A stretch of DNA of 36,848 nucleotides from Actinomadura fibrosa. Lineage in GTDB: Bacteria > Actinomycetota > Actinomycetes > Streptosporangiales > Streptosporangiaceae. The stretch covers positions 1 to 36,848 of the forward strand of contig NZ_CAACUY010000076.1 in NCBI RefSeq assembly GCF_900659615.1, in the 5' to 3' direction. A program made the translations under genes and the position numbers. Under the pieces are notes generated by a model. That model was given only the letters and a program-made list of their open reading frames with translations. It was not told where the DNA came from and searched no databases. Positions 16,667-23,795 of the stretch are shown one piece after another. Numbering within the stretch: the first letter of the stretch is position 1; the number at the start of each line of letters is the position of its first letter.

Positions 16667-17104
16667 CTATGGCGAGGTGAGGGTGGCGATGGCGCGGTCC
16701 GGCTCCCAGTGGGCGCGGAACGAGGTGATCAAGCCGCTCTCGTCGACGGTGTAGACCGTCACGCAGTCGATCGTCATCGTGGCCCCGCCGTCCAGCGTCG
16801 TCGTGATGCTGACGACGTTGGCGCAGGCCGGGCCGTTGGCGAACGAGTCGCTCACCCGGAAGCGGAACTCCCGCACGCGGGAGATGTTCTCGTCCCAGAA
16901 CCGCTCGATGCCGTCCGGACCCCGGTGGCCCTTGCCCTCGGGATCGAGCAGCGAGGGGCCGACGGGGTCCTCGATGACCGCGTCCGGGCCGAACAGCCCG
17001 AGCCACTCCTCCTTGCGCCCGCCGGCCGCCGCGTCCATCGACGCGCGGGCCGCCCGGCGCGCGGGATGGTCGGCGTCCGGCGCTTCCCAGCTGACCGCGT
17101 CCAT
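16667..17104 (-). CDS. NTF2/SnoaL-like protein, probably steroid-linked
   Basis: A 145-residue NTF2-fold protein. An N-terminal helix (ARASMDAAAGGRKEEWLGLFGPDAVIEDP, about 20-47) leads into the cone, with GPDGIERFWDENI at 63-75 and the last strand LITSFRAHWEPD at 124-135, the usual SnoaL-like/ketosteroid-isomerase-like layout. WLGLFGPDAVIEDPVGPS is the typical Asp-containing pocket edge. It lies 31 bases downstream of the LLM oxidoreductase gene on the same strand, and a KstR-like site occupies that gap. This context suggests a role in steroid side-chain or ring catabolism, perhaps as an isomerase- or hydratase-like protein. The substrate is inferred from regulation only. Confidence 0.75.
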   Translation of the reverse strand: MDAVSWEAPDADHPARRAARASMDAAAGGRKEEWLGLFGPDAVIEDPVGPSLLDPEGKGHRGPDGIERFWDENISRVREFRFRVSDSFANGPACANVVSITTTLDGGATMTIDCVTVYTVDESGLITSFRAHWEPDRAIATLTSP

Positions 17105-17113
17105 GGACGAAAC

Positions 17114-17127
17114 TGTAACGCGTTCTC
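17114..17127. promoter_or_regulatory. KstR-like operator (imperfect)
   Basis: TGTAACGCGTTCTC matches TNNAACNNGTTNNA, the binding motif known for the cholesterol-catabolism repressor KstR, at all fixed positions except the last. It lies 10-23 bases upstream of the ATG of the NTF2-like gene, in the 31-base gap behind the LLM gene. Confidence 0.55.
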
Positions 17128-17135
17128 GTTCCGGG

Positions 17136-18014
17136 TCAAGGCGCGGTCTTCGCGATCACCGTCTCGGCGAACCGCTCCAGGTTCTCCACCTTCGTCTCCA
17201 GCGGCTCGGTGTCGCGGCCCCGCACGTACGGCAGCCGGAACCCGACGATCGCGTCGGTGACGCCCTTGTCCTCCAGTCGCCGCACCCCGTCCGGCGTGTA
17301 CGCGTCCATCGAGATCACGTGCACCTCGAACGGCCGGTCGGCGGTGCCCTCCTCCCGGCGCAGCTCGGCCAGCCGGTCCAGTAGCCGGTCCAGCTCCTCC
17401 GGGTCGCCGCCGCCGTGCATCCACCCGTCCCCGAGCCGGGCGGCGCGGCGCAGCGCCGCCTCGCTGTGCCCGCCGATCAGGATCGGGATCGGCTCCGGGG
17501 GAACCGGTGACATCTTCACGGCGGGCAGTTCGAAGAACTCGCCGTGGTACTCGAAGTACCCGCCCGCGGTCAGCCCGCGGATCACCTCGATCGCCTCGTC
17601 CATCCGCCGGCCGCGCCGCTCCCACGGCACCCCCATCACCGTGAAGTCCTCGGGCCACGGGCTCACCCCGACCCCGAGCCCCAGCCGTCCGCCGGTGAGG
17701 CAGGCGATCGAGCTCGCCTGCTTGGCCACCAGCACCGGCGGCCGGACCGCCAGCTTGAGCACGAACGGCGTGAACCGGATCCGGGACGTCACCGCGCCCA
17801 GGGCCGCGATCAGCGTGAACGTCTCGATGAAGTCCTTGTCCTCCAGGAACGTCCGGTCGCCGTCCGGGGTGTAGGGGTAGACCGCGTCCGACTCCCGCGG
17901 GTAGACCAGCGAGTCGGCGACGGCGAAGCTCGTGTAGCCCGCCTCCTCGGCCGCCTTCGCCAGCGGCAGGTAGTACGACGGGTCGGTCATGGACTCCACA
18001 TAGGTGAACCGCAT
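17136..18014 (-). CDS. LLM-class flavin/F420-dependent oxidoreductase
   Basis: A 292-residue luciferase-like TIM-barrel oxidoreductase (TIGR03619-like). The N-terminus reads LPLAKAAEEAGYTSFAVADS (22-41), with FTPFVLKLAVRPPVLVAKQ (81-99) and the LTGGRLGLGVGVSPWPEDF block (106-124) typical of F420-dependent members. RRGRRMDEAIEVIRGL (133-148) and PIPILIGGHSEAALRRAARLGDGW (174-197, conserved) follow. Such enzymes use reduced F420 or FMN; several mycobacterial relatives belong to the KstR regulon. The ATG at 18014 lies 11 bases from a perfect KstR-type site, so expression is probably derepressed by steroid metabolites. The reaction cannot be named. Confidence 0.88.
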   Translation of the reverse strand: MRFTYVESMTDPSYYLPLAKAAEEAGYTSFAVADSLVYPRESDAVYPYTPDGDRTFLEDKDFIETFTLIAALGAVTSRIRFTPFVLKLAVRPPVLVAKQASSIACLTGGRLGLGVGVSPWPEDFTVMGVPWERRGRRMDEAIEVIRGLTAGGYFEYHGEFFELPAVKMSPVPPEPIPILIGGHSEAALRRAARLGDGWMHGGGDPEELDRLLDRLAELRREEGTADRPFEVHVISMDAYTPDGVRRLEDKGVTDAIVGFRLPYVRGRDTEPLETKVENLERFAETVIAKTAP

Positions 18015-18024
18015 GACCGAAGAA

Positions 18025-18038
18025 TAGAACGTGTTCCA
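18025..18038. promoter_or_regulatory. KstR-like operator (perfect consensus match)
   Basis: TAGAACGTGTTCCA matches TNNAACNNGTTNNA at every fixed position and lies 11-24 bases upstream of the LLM oxidoreductase start, within the 51-base gap after the MFS gene. This is a good site for repression by a KstR-type TetR regulator. Confidence 0.7.
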
Positions 18039-18065
18039 GATCGGTGCGATGCCGAATTTCCGCGC

Positions 18066-19226
18066 TCAGCGGTCGTCCGCCGCTTCCCGGGCCGCCGGGA
18101 CGCGGGCGGCGGCCAGCGCGAGGACCGGTCCTAGGGCGAGCAGCACCGCCAGCACGGCGTAACCGTGCGTGAGAGTGGTCAGGGCGGCGACGCCAGCGAC
18201 GAGCAGGGGGCCGCCGGCGTCGCCCAGCTCGCGGCCGAGCTCGGCGGCGCCCATGGTCTGCCCCAGGCGCTCGGCGGGCGTGCGGGCGGCGAGCGCGGCG
18301 AAGCCGAGCGGGGTGACGAGCCCGGTCCCGGCGCCGACCAGCACCGCGGCCGCCAGCATCCCGGGCAGCCCAGGCAGCATGGCGCACGCCAGGCCGGCCG
18401 CGGTGATCAGCAACCCGGCCGGCAGGCCGGTCCGGGGCGTGAGGCGCCCGCCGTCGAGCGCCCGTCCGGCCCAGGGCTGGACGACGGCCGCGCACGCCGC
18501 GAGGACCGACACCGCGGCGCCGGTCGCGACCGTGCCGAGGCCGGCGGTCCGGCCCGACACGGGGAGGAACCCCACCCCGACCGACAGCGCGGCGGTCGCG
18601 GCGGCCAGCGCACCCGTCGGGACGAGGAAGGACGGCTCGGCCAGCCGCCGCACGAGGTCCAGCACGGTCTGGCGGCTCTTGGGCAGCGGCGGCACGTCCG
18701 GGACGGCCAGCGCCCACACCGCGACCGCCGCGCCCAGCACCGCGAGGACCGCGAAGAGCAGCCGCAGCCCGCCAGCCCACACCAGCACGCCGCCCAGCAG
18801 CGGCCCGAGGGTGTAGCCGATCGACTTGTAGAAGCCGTAGCCGCCGAACGCGCGGCCGAGCCCGGCCTTCGGGCTGAGCCGGGCCACCATCGCGGAGGCG
18901 GCCGGGGAGAACGCCGAGGCCGCCGCGCCCTGGCCGAGGCGCGCCGCCCACAGCCACCCGGCACTGTCGGCGGCGACGTACACGGTGGACGCGGCCGCGA
19001 ACGCGACCAGCCCGCCGAGCAGCACCCGGCGGGCGCCGATCCGGTCGGCCAAGGTGCCGAACACCGGCTTGAGCAGCACCTCGGCGCCGTCGTACAGCGC
19101 CAGCAGGCCGCCGAGCACGAGCAGCGAGGTGACCGCGTCGCCGCCGAGGCTCGCGGCGACGCCGTGCGCGCCGAACGCGGTGGTGAACCCGGCCGCGTAG
19201 AGCGGCCACATCGCCGAGCGCGTCAT
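18066..19226 (-). CDS. MFS transporter (12 TM)
   Basis: A 386-residue major facilitator with about 12 hydrophobic spans. FGTLADRIGARRVLLGG near 53-69 is motif A (variant of GxLaDrxGrkxxL), and RLGQGAAASAFSPAASAMVARL near 92-113 is a motif-B-like segment. PVSGRTAGLG and WAGRALDGG resemble the second-half motif. GAGGAGG eight bases before the ATG fixes the start at 19226 rather than an open extension upstream. The substrate is unknown. It lies upstream of the LLM gene on the same strand but is separated by the KstR-like site, so it need not share regulation. Confidence 0.85.
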   Translation of the reverse strand: MTRSAMWPLYAAGFTTAFGAHGVAASLGGDAVTSLLVLGGLLALYDGAEVLLKPVFGTLADRIGARRVLLGGLVAFAAASTVYVAADSAGWLWAARLGQGAAASAFSPAASAMVARLSPKAGLGRAFGGYGFYKSIGYTLGPLLGGVLVWAGGLRLLFAVLAVLGAAVAVWALAVPDVPPLPKSRQTVLDLVRRLAEPSFLVPTGALAAATAALSVGVGFLPVSGRTAGLGTVATGAAVSVLAACAAVVQPWAGRALDGGRLTPRTGLPAGLLITAAGLACAMLPGLPGMLAAAVLVGAGTGLVTPLGFAALAARTPAERLGQTMGAAELGRELGDAGGPLLVAGVAALTTLTHGYAVLAVLLALGPVLALAAARVPAAREAADDR

Positions 19227-19490
19227 CTCGTCGTCCTCCTCGGCACGGCCAGGTGCCTCGTGCGCACCGGCGAAGACATGCTCAGCGCAATCCTCGCAGC
19301 CCAGCGCGCTGCCGAGGCAACCTGGCGGCGCAGGGGCCGCGCGGATGTGCTGATCATTACCGTCCGCGGCCACGACCGCCACGAGTCCCTCGACGGCTCG
19401 CGAGTGGACGGCGGCACGGTGGTGGTCAACGTGATGGCCGGCGTCGGCAGCGACGACCTGCGCAGGACGCTCGGCACCGCCGCCCGCGGG
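19227..19490. other. Intergenic stretch with an unexplained coding-like plus-strand segment
   Basis: Between two minus-strand genes, the plus strand from the ATG at 19278 encodes a protein-like stretch of about 70 residues (ADVLIITVRGHDRHESLDG, then GGTVVVNVMAGVGSDD) with strongly GC-biased third positions. It does not stop before entering the antisense of yccF, where it becomes low-complexity. It may be a decayed gene or chance. Confidence 0.25.
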
Positions 19491-19889
19491 CTACTCGACG
19501 TGGAAGGAGCGCGGGTCGCCGGCGGGGACGATCTCCCGGCCGAGCGGCAGCAGCGACACCGGGATGAGCTTGAAGTTGGCGATCCCGAACGGGATGCCGA
19601 TGATCGTGACGCACAGCGCGATCCCGGTGAACAGGTGCCCGAGCGCGAGCCACCAGCCCGCGACGACCACCCAGATCGCGTTGCCGAGGCAGGACCCCGC
19701 CCCGGCGTCCGCTCGCCGCACCACCCTGTTGCCGAACGGCCAGAGCGTGAACAGCGCAATGCGGAACGAGGCGATGCCGAACGGGATCGTGACGATGAGG
19801 ATGAAGCAGATGATCCCGGCGACCGCGTACCCCATGGCCAGCCAGAGCCCGGAGAACAGCAACCAGATGACGTTCAACAGGGTGCGCAC
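19491..19889 (-). CDS. yccF: YccF-family inner membrane protein
   Basis: A 132-residue membrane protein with two copies of the YccF domain (DUF307). The paired signatures are IVTIPFGIASFRIALFTLWPFG at about 32-53 and the second-half TIIGIPFGIANFKLIPVSLLPLG near 95-117, each preceded by a hydrophobic hairpin (WLLFSGLWLAMGYAVAGII and IWVVVAGWWLALGHLFTGI). The family is widespread and its function is unknown. The start is GTG at 19889. No clear partner gene is adjacent. Confidence 0.9.
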   Translation of the reverse strand: MRTLLNVIWLLFSGLWLAMGYAVAGIICFILIVTIPFGIASFRIALFTLWPFGNRVVRRADAGAGSCLGNAIWVVVAGWWLALGHLFTGIALCVTIIGIPFGIANFKLIPVSLLPLGREIVPAGDPRSFHVE

Positions 19890-20004
19890 CCCCCAACCCT
19901 AGCCACTTCCACGGTCGGCCACCCCGCCGTCCGCGCGGCGGTCGCGTCACGTTGCTTCGGCGATCGCCTCAGTGGTGCATCAGAATGGCTTACAGTCGCG
20001 ACCT

Positions 20005-20328
20005 ATGGCTGATGGTCATGGCGAAGGCTGGTTCGGCGTCCGATGCCTGTTCCGGGACGCCGATGCCGGGCTCTATGAAGAGCGCATCACCCTCTGGCAG
20101 GCTCGCGACCACCAGGAGGCCATCCGCCTCGCGGAGCGCGAAGCCGTTGACTACGCGGGGGCCCTTGAGGGCGTCACTTTCATCGGCCTCTCCCAATCCT
20201 TCTCGCTGGAGGCCGCTCCCGGACACGGGAGTGAAGTGTTCTCCCTGATGAGAGAAAGCGAACTCAGCGAGGACGACTACCTCACACGATTCTTCGACAC
20301 CGGCTCCGAGCGCCAAGGTGAGCTCTGA
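20005..20328 (+). CDS. Small DUF4288-like hypothetical protein
   Basis: A 107-residue soluble protein. WFGVRCLFRDADAGLYEERITLW (9-31, partly conserved) followed by EAIRLAEREAVDYA and FSLEAAPGHGSEVFSLMRES resembles DUF4288 proteins, which open with a WfaVrxlfr strand and end with a GxEvfS segment. It is less GC-biased than its neighbours, with codons such as CTT, TTC and GCT more frequent. ATG 20005 is chosen because the conserved region begins just after it; an in-frame GTG at 19972 is possible. Neither has a good ribosome-binding site. Function unknown. Confidence 0.65.
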   Translation: MADGHGEGWFGVRCLFRDADAGLYEERITLWQARDHQEAIRLAEREAVDYAGALEGVTFIGLSQSFSLEAAPGHGSEVFSLMRESELSEDDYLTRFFDTGSERQGEL

Positions 20329-20460
20329 TTGTCGATTTCCGAAGTCGCCTGCACCGATGTCCGAAGTTCTCTGCGCACCTCCCGGCACCTTGGTCCGCGC
20401 GTCCTGGAGCGAGGTCGGGTGATGTGCTGATGGCCGGACGGGAGGCGAGCCTGGCGGCCG

Positions 20461-20745
20461 TCAGTCGTCGAGCCGCAGGCGGCGGCCGCGGCTGTAGAGG
20501 AACAGTGCCGCGCTGACGTCCGGCTTGTCGTCGATGTACTCCATGCCGAGTGCGCCCTCCCAGGCCACCTGAAGGGTTGGCCAGGACGGCTCAGGACCTC
20601 GAATGGAGCAGAAGAACGCGTCCTCCATCTCGCTCGTTCTGAGCACTGTCACTCGTTGGGCGAGGTGGGCGGCGAGGTCGGCGGTGATGGCGTCGATCGC
20701 CGGCCGCCACCGGCTGGTCGGCGGGTTGTCCTCGTCTTCGTTCAC
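20461..20745 (-). CDS. Hypothetical 94-residue protein
   Basis: I do not recognise this family. The protein is soluble, with a helix at 12-35 (RWRPAIDAITADLAAHLAQR), a strand TVLRTSEMEDAFFCSI, and a YIDDKPDVSAALFLYSRGRRLRL C-terminus, suggesting a small alpha/beta fold. The start is GTG 20745, nine bases after the stop of the 63-residue gene, so it may be the third gene of the MFS operon. GGAGGAG is nearby upstream but further than usual. Confidence 0.55.
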   Translation of the reverse strand: MNEDEDNPPTSRWRPAIDAITADLAAHLAQRVTVLRTSEMEDAFFCSIRGPEPSWPTLQVAWEGALGMEYIDDKPDVSAALFLYSRGRRLRLDD

Positions 20746-20754
20746 GCGTCACGA

Positions 20755-20946
20755 TCAATCATCAGGAGGAGCTGGCATCGGGTTCGTCTGAGGGAGGCTC
20801 GGATCCGCCTCGCGGCTGCGGAGCCGACTCTGGGCACGGAGTGCTTCGTCCAGGTCGCGTGCCTCTCCGGGCATCAGGGGCGGCTCGACACTGAAAGGCA
20901 CTGGGACGGGCGTCGCTTCCTTCAGTGGGGATCGCGCTGTCGTCAT
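20755..20946 (-). CDS. Small 63-residue protein coupled to the MFS gene
   Basis: The ATG at 20946 shares four bases (ATGA) with the stop of the MFS gene, the classical arrangement for translational coupling, and the frame ends at 20755. The product is polar and probably disordered: Pro-rich ends (KEATPVPVPFSVEPPLMP and LPQTNPMPAPPDD) flank a short charged helix (GEARDLDEALRAQSRLRSR). No known domain is seen. It is short, so the call rests on the overlap and composition. Confidence 0.45.
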   Translation of the reverse strand: MTTARSPLKEATPVPVPFSVEPPLMPGEARDLDEALRAQSRLRSREADPSLPQTNPMPAPPDD

Positions 20947-22199
20947 GTAGCCGGGGCTGGGACGGGTGGAGTCAGTGGGAGTTTGTTGAGGTTTGGGGGG
21001 AGGGTTCGTTCGGTGTGGAGGAGTAGGGCGGCGCCGGTCAGGACCAGTGCTGCTAGGACGGTCCACAGCTGCCAGCTTCCGGCGTCGAGCAGGAAGCCGA
21101 GCAGCATCGGCGCGATGGTGCGGCACAGGGACCAGGAGAGCTGGTAGAGCGAGAGGTAGCGTCCTCGCAGGTGGGCGGGGGCGGCCTGCACCGAGAGGCT
21201 CTGTGACGGCGCGGAGTGGACGAGTTCGCCCGCGGTGTACAGCACGGCGACCGCGAGGACGGCGATGACGGCGGCCGACCCGGTCACGGAACCGGGCAGG
21301 GCCGCGAAGGCGGCGAAGGACACCGCGAAGAGGGCCGCGCCGAGCGCCGCGCCCCGGGTGCGCCTGGCGCGGGCCGTGAGCCGCGCGACCGGGATGCCGG
21401 TGACCGCGACCAGTGCCGTGTTGACGGCGAAGACGGCTCCGGCCATGGCGTCCGGGATGCCGACGTCCCGGGTGAGGAAGACGGGCAGCGCGATCGCCTG
21501 GGCGGTGTAGCCGAAGGCGATCAGGAGGTTCGCGGCCGTGATGGACAGGTACGGACGGTCGGCGAGCACCTCCCGGTATCCGGCACGGGGCCGCGGGTCC
21601 GGGTCGATCGGTGCGCTTCCGTGGGGGCGGGCGGCCGGGATGCGGGTGACCAGGGCCGCGGCCGCGGCGAAGACGGCCGCCAGGGCCGCCGCCGCGGCGA
21701 CGAAGCCGTCCGTCCCGTCGAGGGCGAGCATGCCGCCTGCCGCCAGGCTGCCGAGTCCCATGCCGCCGTTGCGGAGGCTGCGGTTCCACGCGAGCAGCCG
21801 GTCGCGTTCCGCGCCGTCGGCGATGACGGCGTGCTGGGCGGGCGGTGACGCCCACATCCCCACCGCGACGACCACGGCGACCCCGAGGAAGGCGGCATAG
21901 GACGTGGTGAACGGGTACGCGGCGAAGCCCGCCGCGCGCAGCGCCAGTGCCGCGATGAGGACCTGCCGCCCGCCGAACCGGTCGATGAGGATGCCCGTGA
22001 CCGGCATGAACGCCAGCGCGCAGAGGCCCGCGACGGTGAGGCCCGCGCCGATCGAGGTCAGCGACAGCCCGGTGAGCGCGTGGACGAACAGCATCGTCAG
22101 CGGCACGTAGATGCCGTCGCCGAGGGAGGACACCAGGGCGGCGGCGACGAACGAGCGGCGGGTGCGGCGCCGGGCGCGGGAAGCGGAGTCATCTTCCAT
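20943..22199 (-). CDS. MFS transporter controlled by a divergent MarR regulator
   Basis: A 418-residue 12-TM major facilitator of the drug-exporter type. The N-terminus is basic (RARRRTRRSFVAAAL), helix 1 contains SSLGDGIYVPLTMLF, motif A appears as GILIDRFGGRQVL near 69-81, and the central loop is long and polar. APAHLRGRYLSLYQLSW in the second half is typical of this exporter group. ATG 22199 is preferred over an in-frame ATG at 22220 because a TAAACT -10 box ends seven bases before it, implying a leaderless message. A palindrome spans the start codon, so MarR binding would block expression directly. Confidence 0.88.
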   Translation of the reverse strand: MEDDSASRARRRTRRSFVAAALVSSLGDGIYVPLTMLFVHALTGLSLTSIGAGLTVAGLCALAFMPVTGILIDRFGGRQVLIAALALRAAGFAAYPFTTSYAAFLGVAVVVAVGMWASPPAQHAVIADGAERDRLLAWNRSLRNGGMGLGSLAAGGMLALDGTDGFVAAAAALAAVFAAAAALVTRIPAARPHGSAPIDPDPRPRAGYREVLADRPYLSITAANLLIAFGYTAQAIALPVFLTRDVGIPDAMAGAVFAVNTALVAVTGIPVARLTARARRTRGAALGAALFAVSFAAFAALPGSVTGSAAVIAVLAVAVLYTAGELVHSAPSQSLSVQAAPAHLRGRYLSLYQLSWSLCRTIAPMLLGFLLDAGSWQLWTVLAALVLTGAALLLHTERTLPPNLNKLPLTPPVPAPAT

Positions 22200-22205
22200 G
22201 GAAGA
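22192..22205. promoter_or_regulatory. MarR operator, copy 1 (perfect 14-base palindrome)
   Basis: TCTTCCATGGAAGA is a perfect inverted repeat covering the start codon of the MFS gene. Its 12-base core CTTCCATGGAAG recurs 21 bases away, two helical turns, so two dimers could bind the same face of the helix. Confidence 0.75.
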
Positions 22206-22206
22206 C

Positions 22207-22212
22207 AGTTTA
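22207..22212 (-). promoter_or_regulatory. Putative -10 box of the MFS gene
   Basis: The minus strand reads TAAACT (TAnnnT), ending eight bases before the MFS ATG at 22199, consistent with a leaderless transcript. It lies between the two palindromes. Confidence 0.45.
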
Positions 22213-22213
22213 C

Positions 22214-22225
22214 CTTCCATGGAAG
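22214..22225. promoter_or_regulatory. MarR operator, copy 2 (12-base palindrome)
   Basis: CTTCCATGGAAG, the same core as copy 1, directly abuts the TATAAT box of the marR-type gene. Binding here would repress the regulator itself. Confidence 0.72.
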
Positions 22226-22226
22226 A

Positions 22227-22232
22227 TATAAT
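22227..22232 (+). promoter_or_regulatory. Putative -10 box of the MarR gene
   Basis: A perfect TATAAT hexamer seven bases before the MarR ATG at 22239, giving a predicted leaderless transcript. A consensus -35 is not obvious. Confidence 0.6.
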
Positions 22233-22238
22233 GGGGTC

Positions 22239-22739
22239 ATGCAGGGAGACGCGATCGGCGCCATCGTCGGCCAGTGGAGACGCGAGCGCCCCGACCTGGA
22301 CGCCTCGCCGATGCTCGTCGTCGGGCGCCTGTTCCGGCTCACCGCGGAGCTGGACCGGCGGCTGCGCCCGCCGTTCGAGGCCGCCGGCCTGGGCAACGGC
22401 GACTTCGACGTCCTCGCGGCGCTCCGGCGCGCGGGGGAGCCCTACAGCCTGTCGGCGGGCGAGCTGAGCCGCACCGTCATGGTCACCACCGGTGCGATCA
22501 CCAAGCGGGTCGACCGGCTCGAAGCGCGCGGCCTGGCCGTCAGGTCCGTCGCCGAGGGCGACTCGCGTGGACGGCTGATCACCTTGACCGCCGAGGGCGT
22601 CGCGCTGGCTGACGAGCTCATCGCCGTCCACCTGGAGAACCAGCGCCGGCTCCTCGCCGGGCTCGGCGACGAGGAGCGGGCCCGGCTCGCCGCCCTGCTC
22701 GAACGGCTCGGCGCGTCCGTGGAGGCGGACGACGGCTGA
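22239..22739 (+). CDS. MarR-family transcriptional regulator
   Basis: A 166-residue winged-helix regulator. The dimerisation helix LFRLTAELDRRLRPPFEAAGL (29-49) precedes NGDFDVLAALRRAGEPYSLSAGELSR (helix-turn-helix entry), the recognition helix VTTGAITKRVDRLEARGL, and the wing AEGDSRGRLITLTAEG with the usual D-x-R-G-R signature. It diverges from an MFS exporter and both promoters are covered by identical palindromes, so autoregulation and control of the exporter are likely. Such proteins usually release DNA on binding a small phenolic or drug-like ligand; the ligand here is unknown. Confidence 0.92.
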   Translation: MQGDAIGAIVGQWRRERPDLDASPMLVVGRLFRLTAELDRRLRPPFEAAGLGNGDFDVLAALRRAGEPYSLSAGELSRTVMVTTGAITKRVDRLEARGLAVRSVAEGDSRGRLITLTAEGVALADELIAVHLENQRRLLAGLGDEERARLAALLERLGASVEADDG

Positions 22740-22805
22740 TCACCGGCCGGTCGTCCGACGCGGGCGTGAGCGCCGGCTCGGCGGCCGGGCGCAGGGGAGT
22801 AGCGC

Positions 22806-23024
22806 TCAGGGGCTTCGGCGGGGGACGGCCTGGTACTGCTGGCCTTCCACCTGCTGGAGGTCGTCCGCGGCGACGTGCGCGGACCTGACCTTCCAGGCCT
22901 CGCCCTCCAGCACCACCCAGGCGATGTGCGCGCCCCAGGCCCCGTCGTCCGATCGCTCCCAGGCGATGAGGTACGCCGTACCCCCGGCGACGGTGGACCG
23001 CACGATCGGCGGGACGCTGGTCAT
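22806..23024 (-). CDS. Small hypothetical protein (72 residues)
   Basis: A compact protein with alternating strands: PPIVRSTVAGGTAYLIAWER, GAWGAHIAWVVLEGEAWKV and SAHVAADDLQQVEGQQY. It looks like a small all-beta protein of the sort conserved among actinomycetes, but I cannot name a family. The ATG at 23024 has no good Shine-Dalgarno sequence; a short TAAAAC-containing AT-rich stretch sits just upstream. Its 3' end converges on the MarR gene. Confidence 0.5.
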   Translation of the reverse strand: MTSVPPIVRSTVAGGTAYLIAWERSDDGAWGAHIAWVVLEGEAWKVRSAHVAADDLQQVEGQQYQAVPRRSP

Positions 23025-23264
23025 GTGATCGTTTTACCCGGCCGCTCCGACGTTCCACCGCCGGATGATCGAGACGGCCCGCGCCGGGGTGCGCTGACCG
23101 ATCCGCCGTCGGTGTTTCCACGGACCGAGGTCGGGACTCCGGGCGCATCCGGTCGGGACGGTGGTCCCTGTCGGTGACGGTCCGGCTACCGCAGCCTGAA
23201 GGGAGGGGACATTCCAGAGCCGCGCGCCGGGGGGCGGGGCGGGCGGCGCCCAACGGAGGGCGAC

Positions 23265-23714
23265 ATGACCAAGAACATCATCGTCGTTGCGGTGGCGGCC
23301 GTGACCTCGGCCGTCGTGGCGGGCGGGGGCGGCGCCGCGTTCGTGGCGCTGAGCTCGGAGGAGTCGAGCGCGGCGGGGGAGGCCGCGGAGTCGTCGCCGG
23401 CGGCCGAGCCGTCGGCGCCGGCCGAGCCCCGCCCGACGGTCACCGTCACCAAGAAGCCCGGGCCCGTGCGCACGACGGTGATCGTGCCGCCCCGGCAGCG
23501 GTACTACGGCTACGGCGGCGCCGACGAGCGGTTCCTCGCCGCGATCGCCGCCGACGGGATCAAGGCGCCGGACGACTGGGCGGTCGAGGCGGGCCGCGAG
23601 ACCTGCGGCGCGAGCTACGACTACGCCTACAACTACCTCACGGACGGCGGCCTGTACTCCTACCACGTCCAGACGTTCCTGGACGACTGGACGTCGACGC
23701 ACGGGGGCTGCTGA
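23265..23714 (+). CDS. Secreted or membrane-anchored DUF732-like protein
   Basis: A 149-residue exported protein. Residues 1-28 form a signal or anchor (short positive start, then VVAVAAVTSAVVAGGGGAA), followed by a Ser/Ala/Glu/Pro-rich linker to about residue 60 and a basic Tyr-rich patch (PPRQRYYGYGG). The C-terminal domain DERFLAAIAADGIKAPDD with Cys114 and the terminal Cys149 resembles DUF732, a small helical fold with one disulphide found in actinobacterial secreted proteins. GGAGGG before the ATG supports the start. It is closed by a strong terminator and appears monocistronic. Function unknown. Confidence 0.75.
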   Translation: MTKNIIVVAVAAVTSAVVAGGGGAAFVALSSEESSAAGEAAESSPAAEPSAPAEPRPTVTVTKKPGPVRTTVIVPPRQRYYGYGGADERFLAAIAADGIKAPDDWAVEAGRETCGASYDYAYNYLTDGGLYSYHVQTFLDDWTSTHGGC

Positions 23715-23728
23715 CCGGAGGAGGGACG

Positions 23729-23764
23729 GGGGCCGGCCCTCCTCCAGCCCGGAGGGCCGGCCCC
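23729..23764. terminator. Hairpin terminator after the DUF732-like gene
   Basis: A perfect 14-base-pair stem (23729-23742 with 23751-23764) and an eight-base loop lie 15 bases after the stop codon. There is no U-tract, as is usual in high-GC actinomycetes. Confidence 0.8.
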
Positions 23765-23795
23765 TCCCCACCGGATGATCGTCTAGGGTCGTCCC

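Noticed and set aside
23025..23264. Possible RNA element or small gene in the 240-base gap
   Set aside because: Only short GC-rich repeats are seen, with no stable conserved structure or credible frame.
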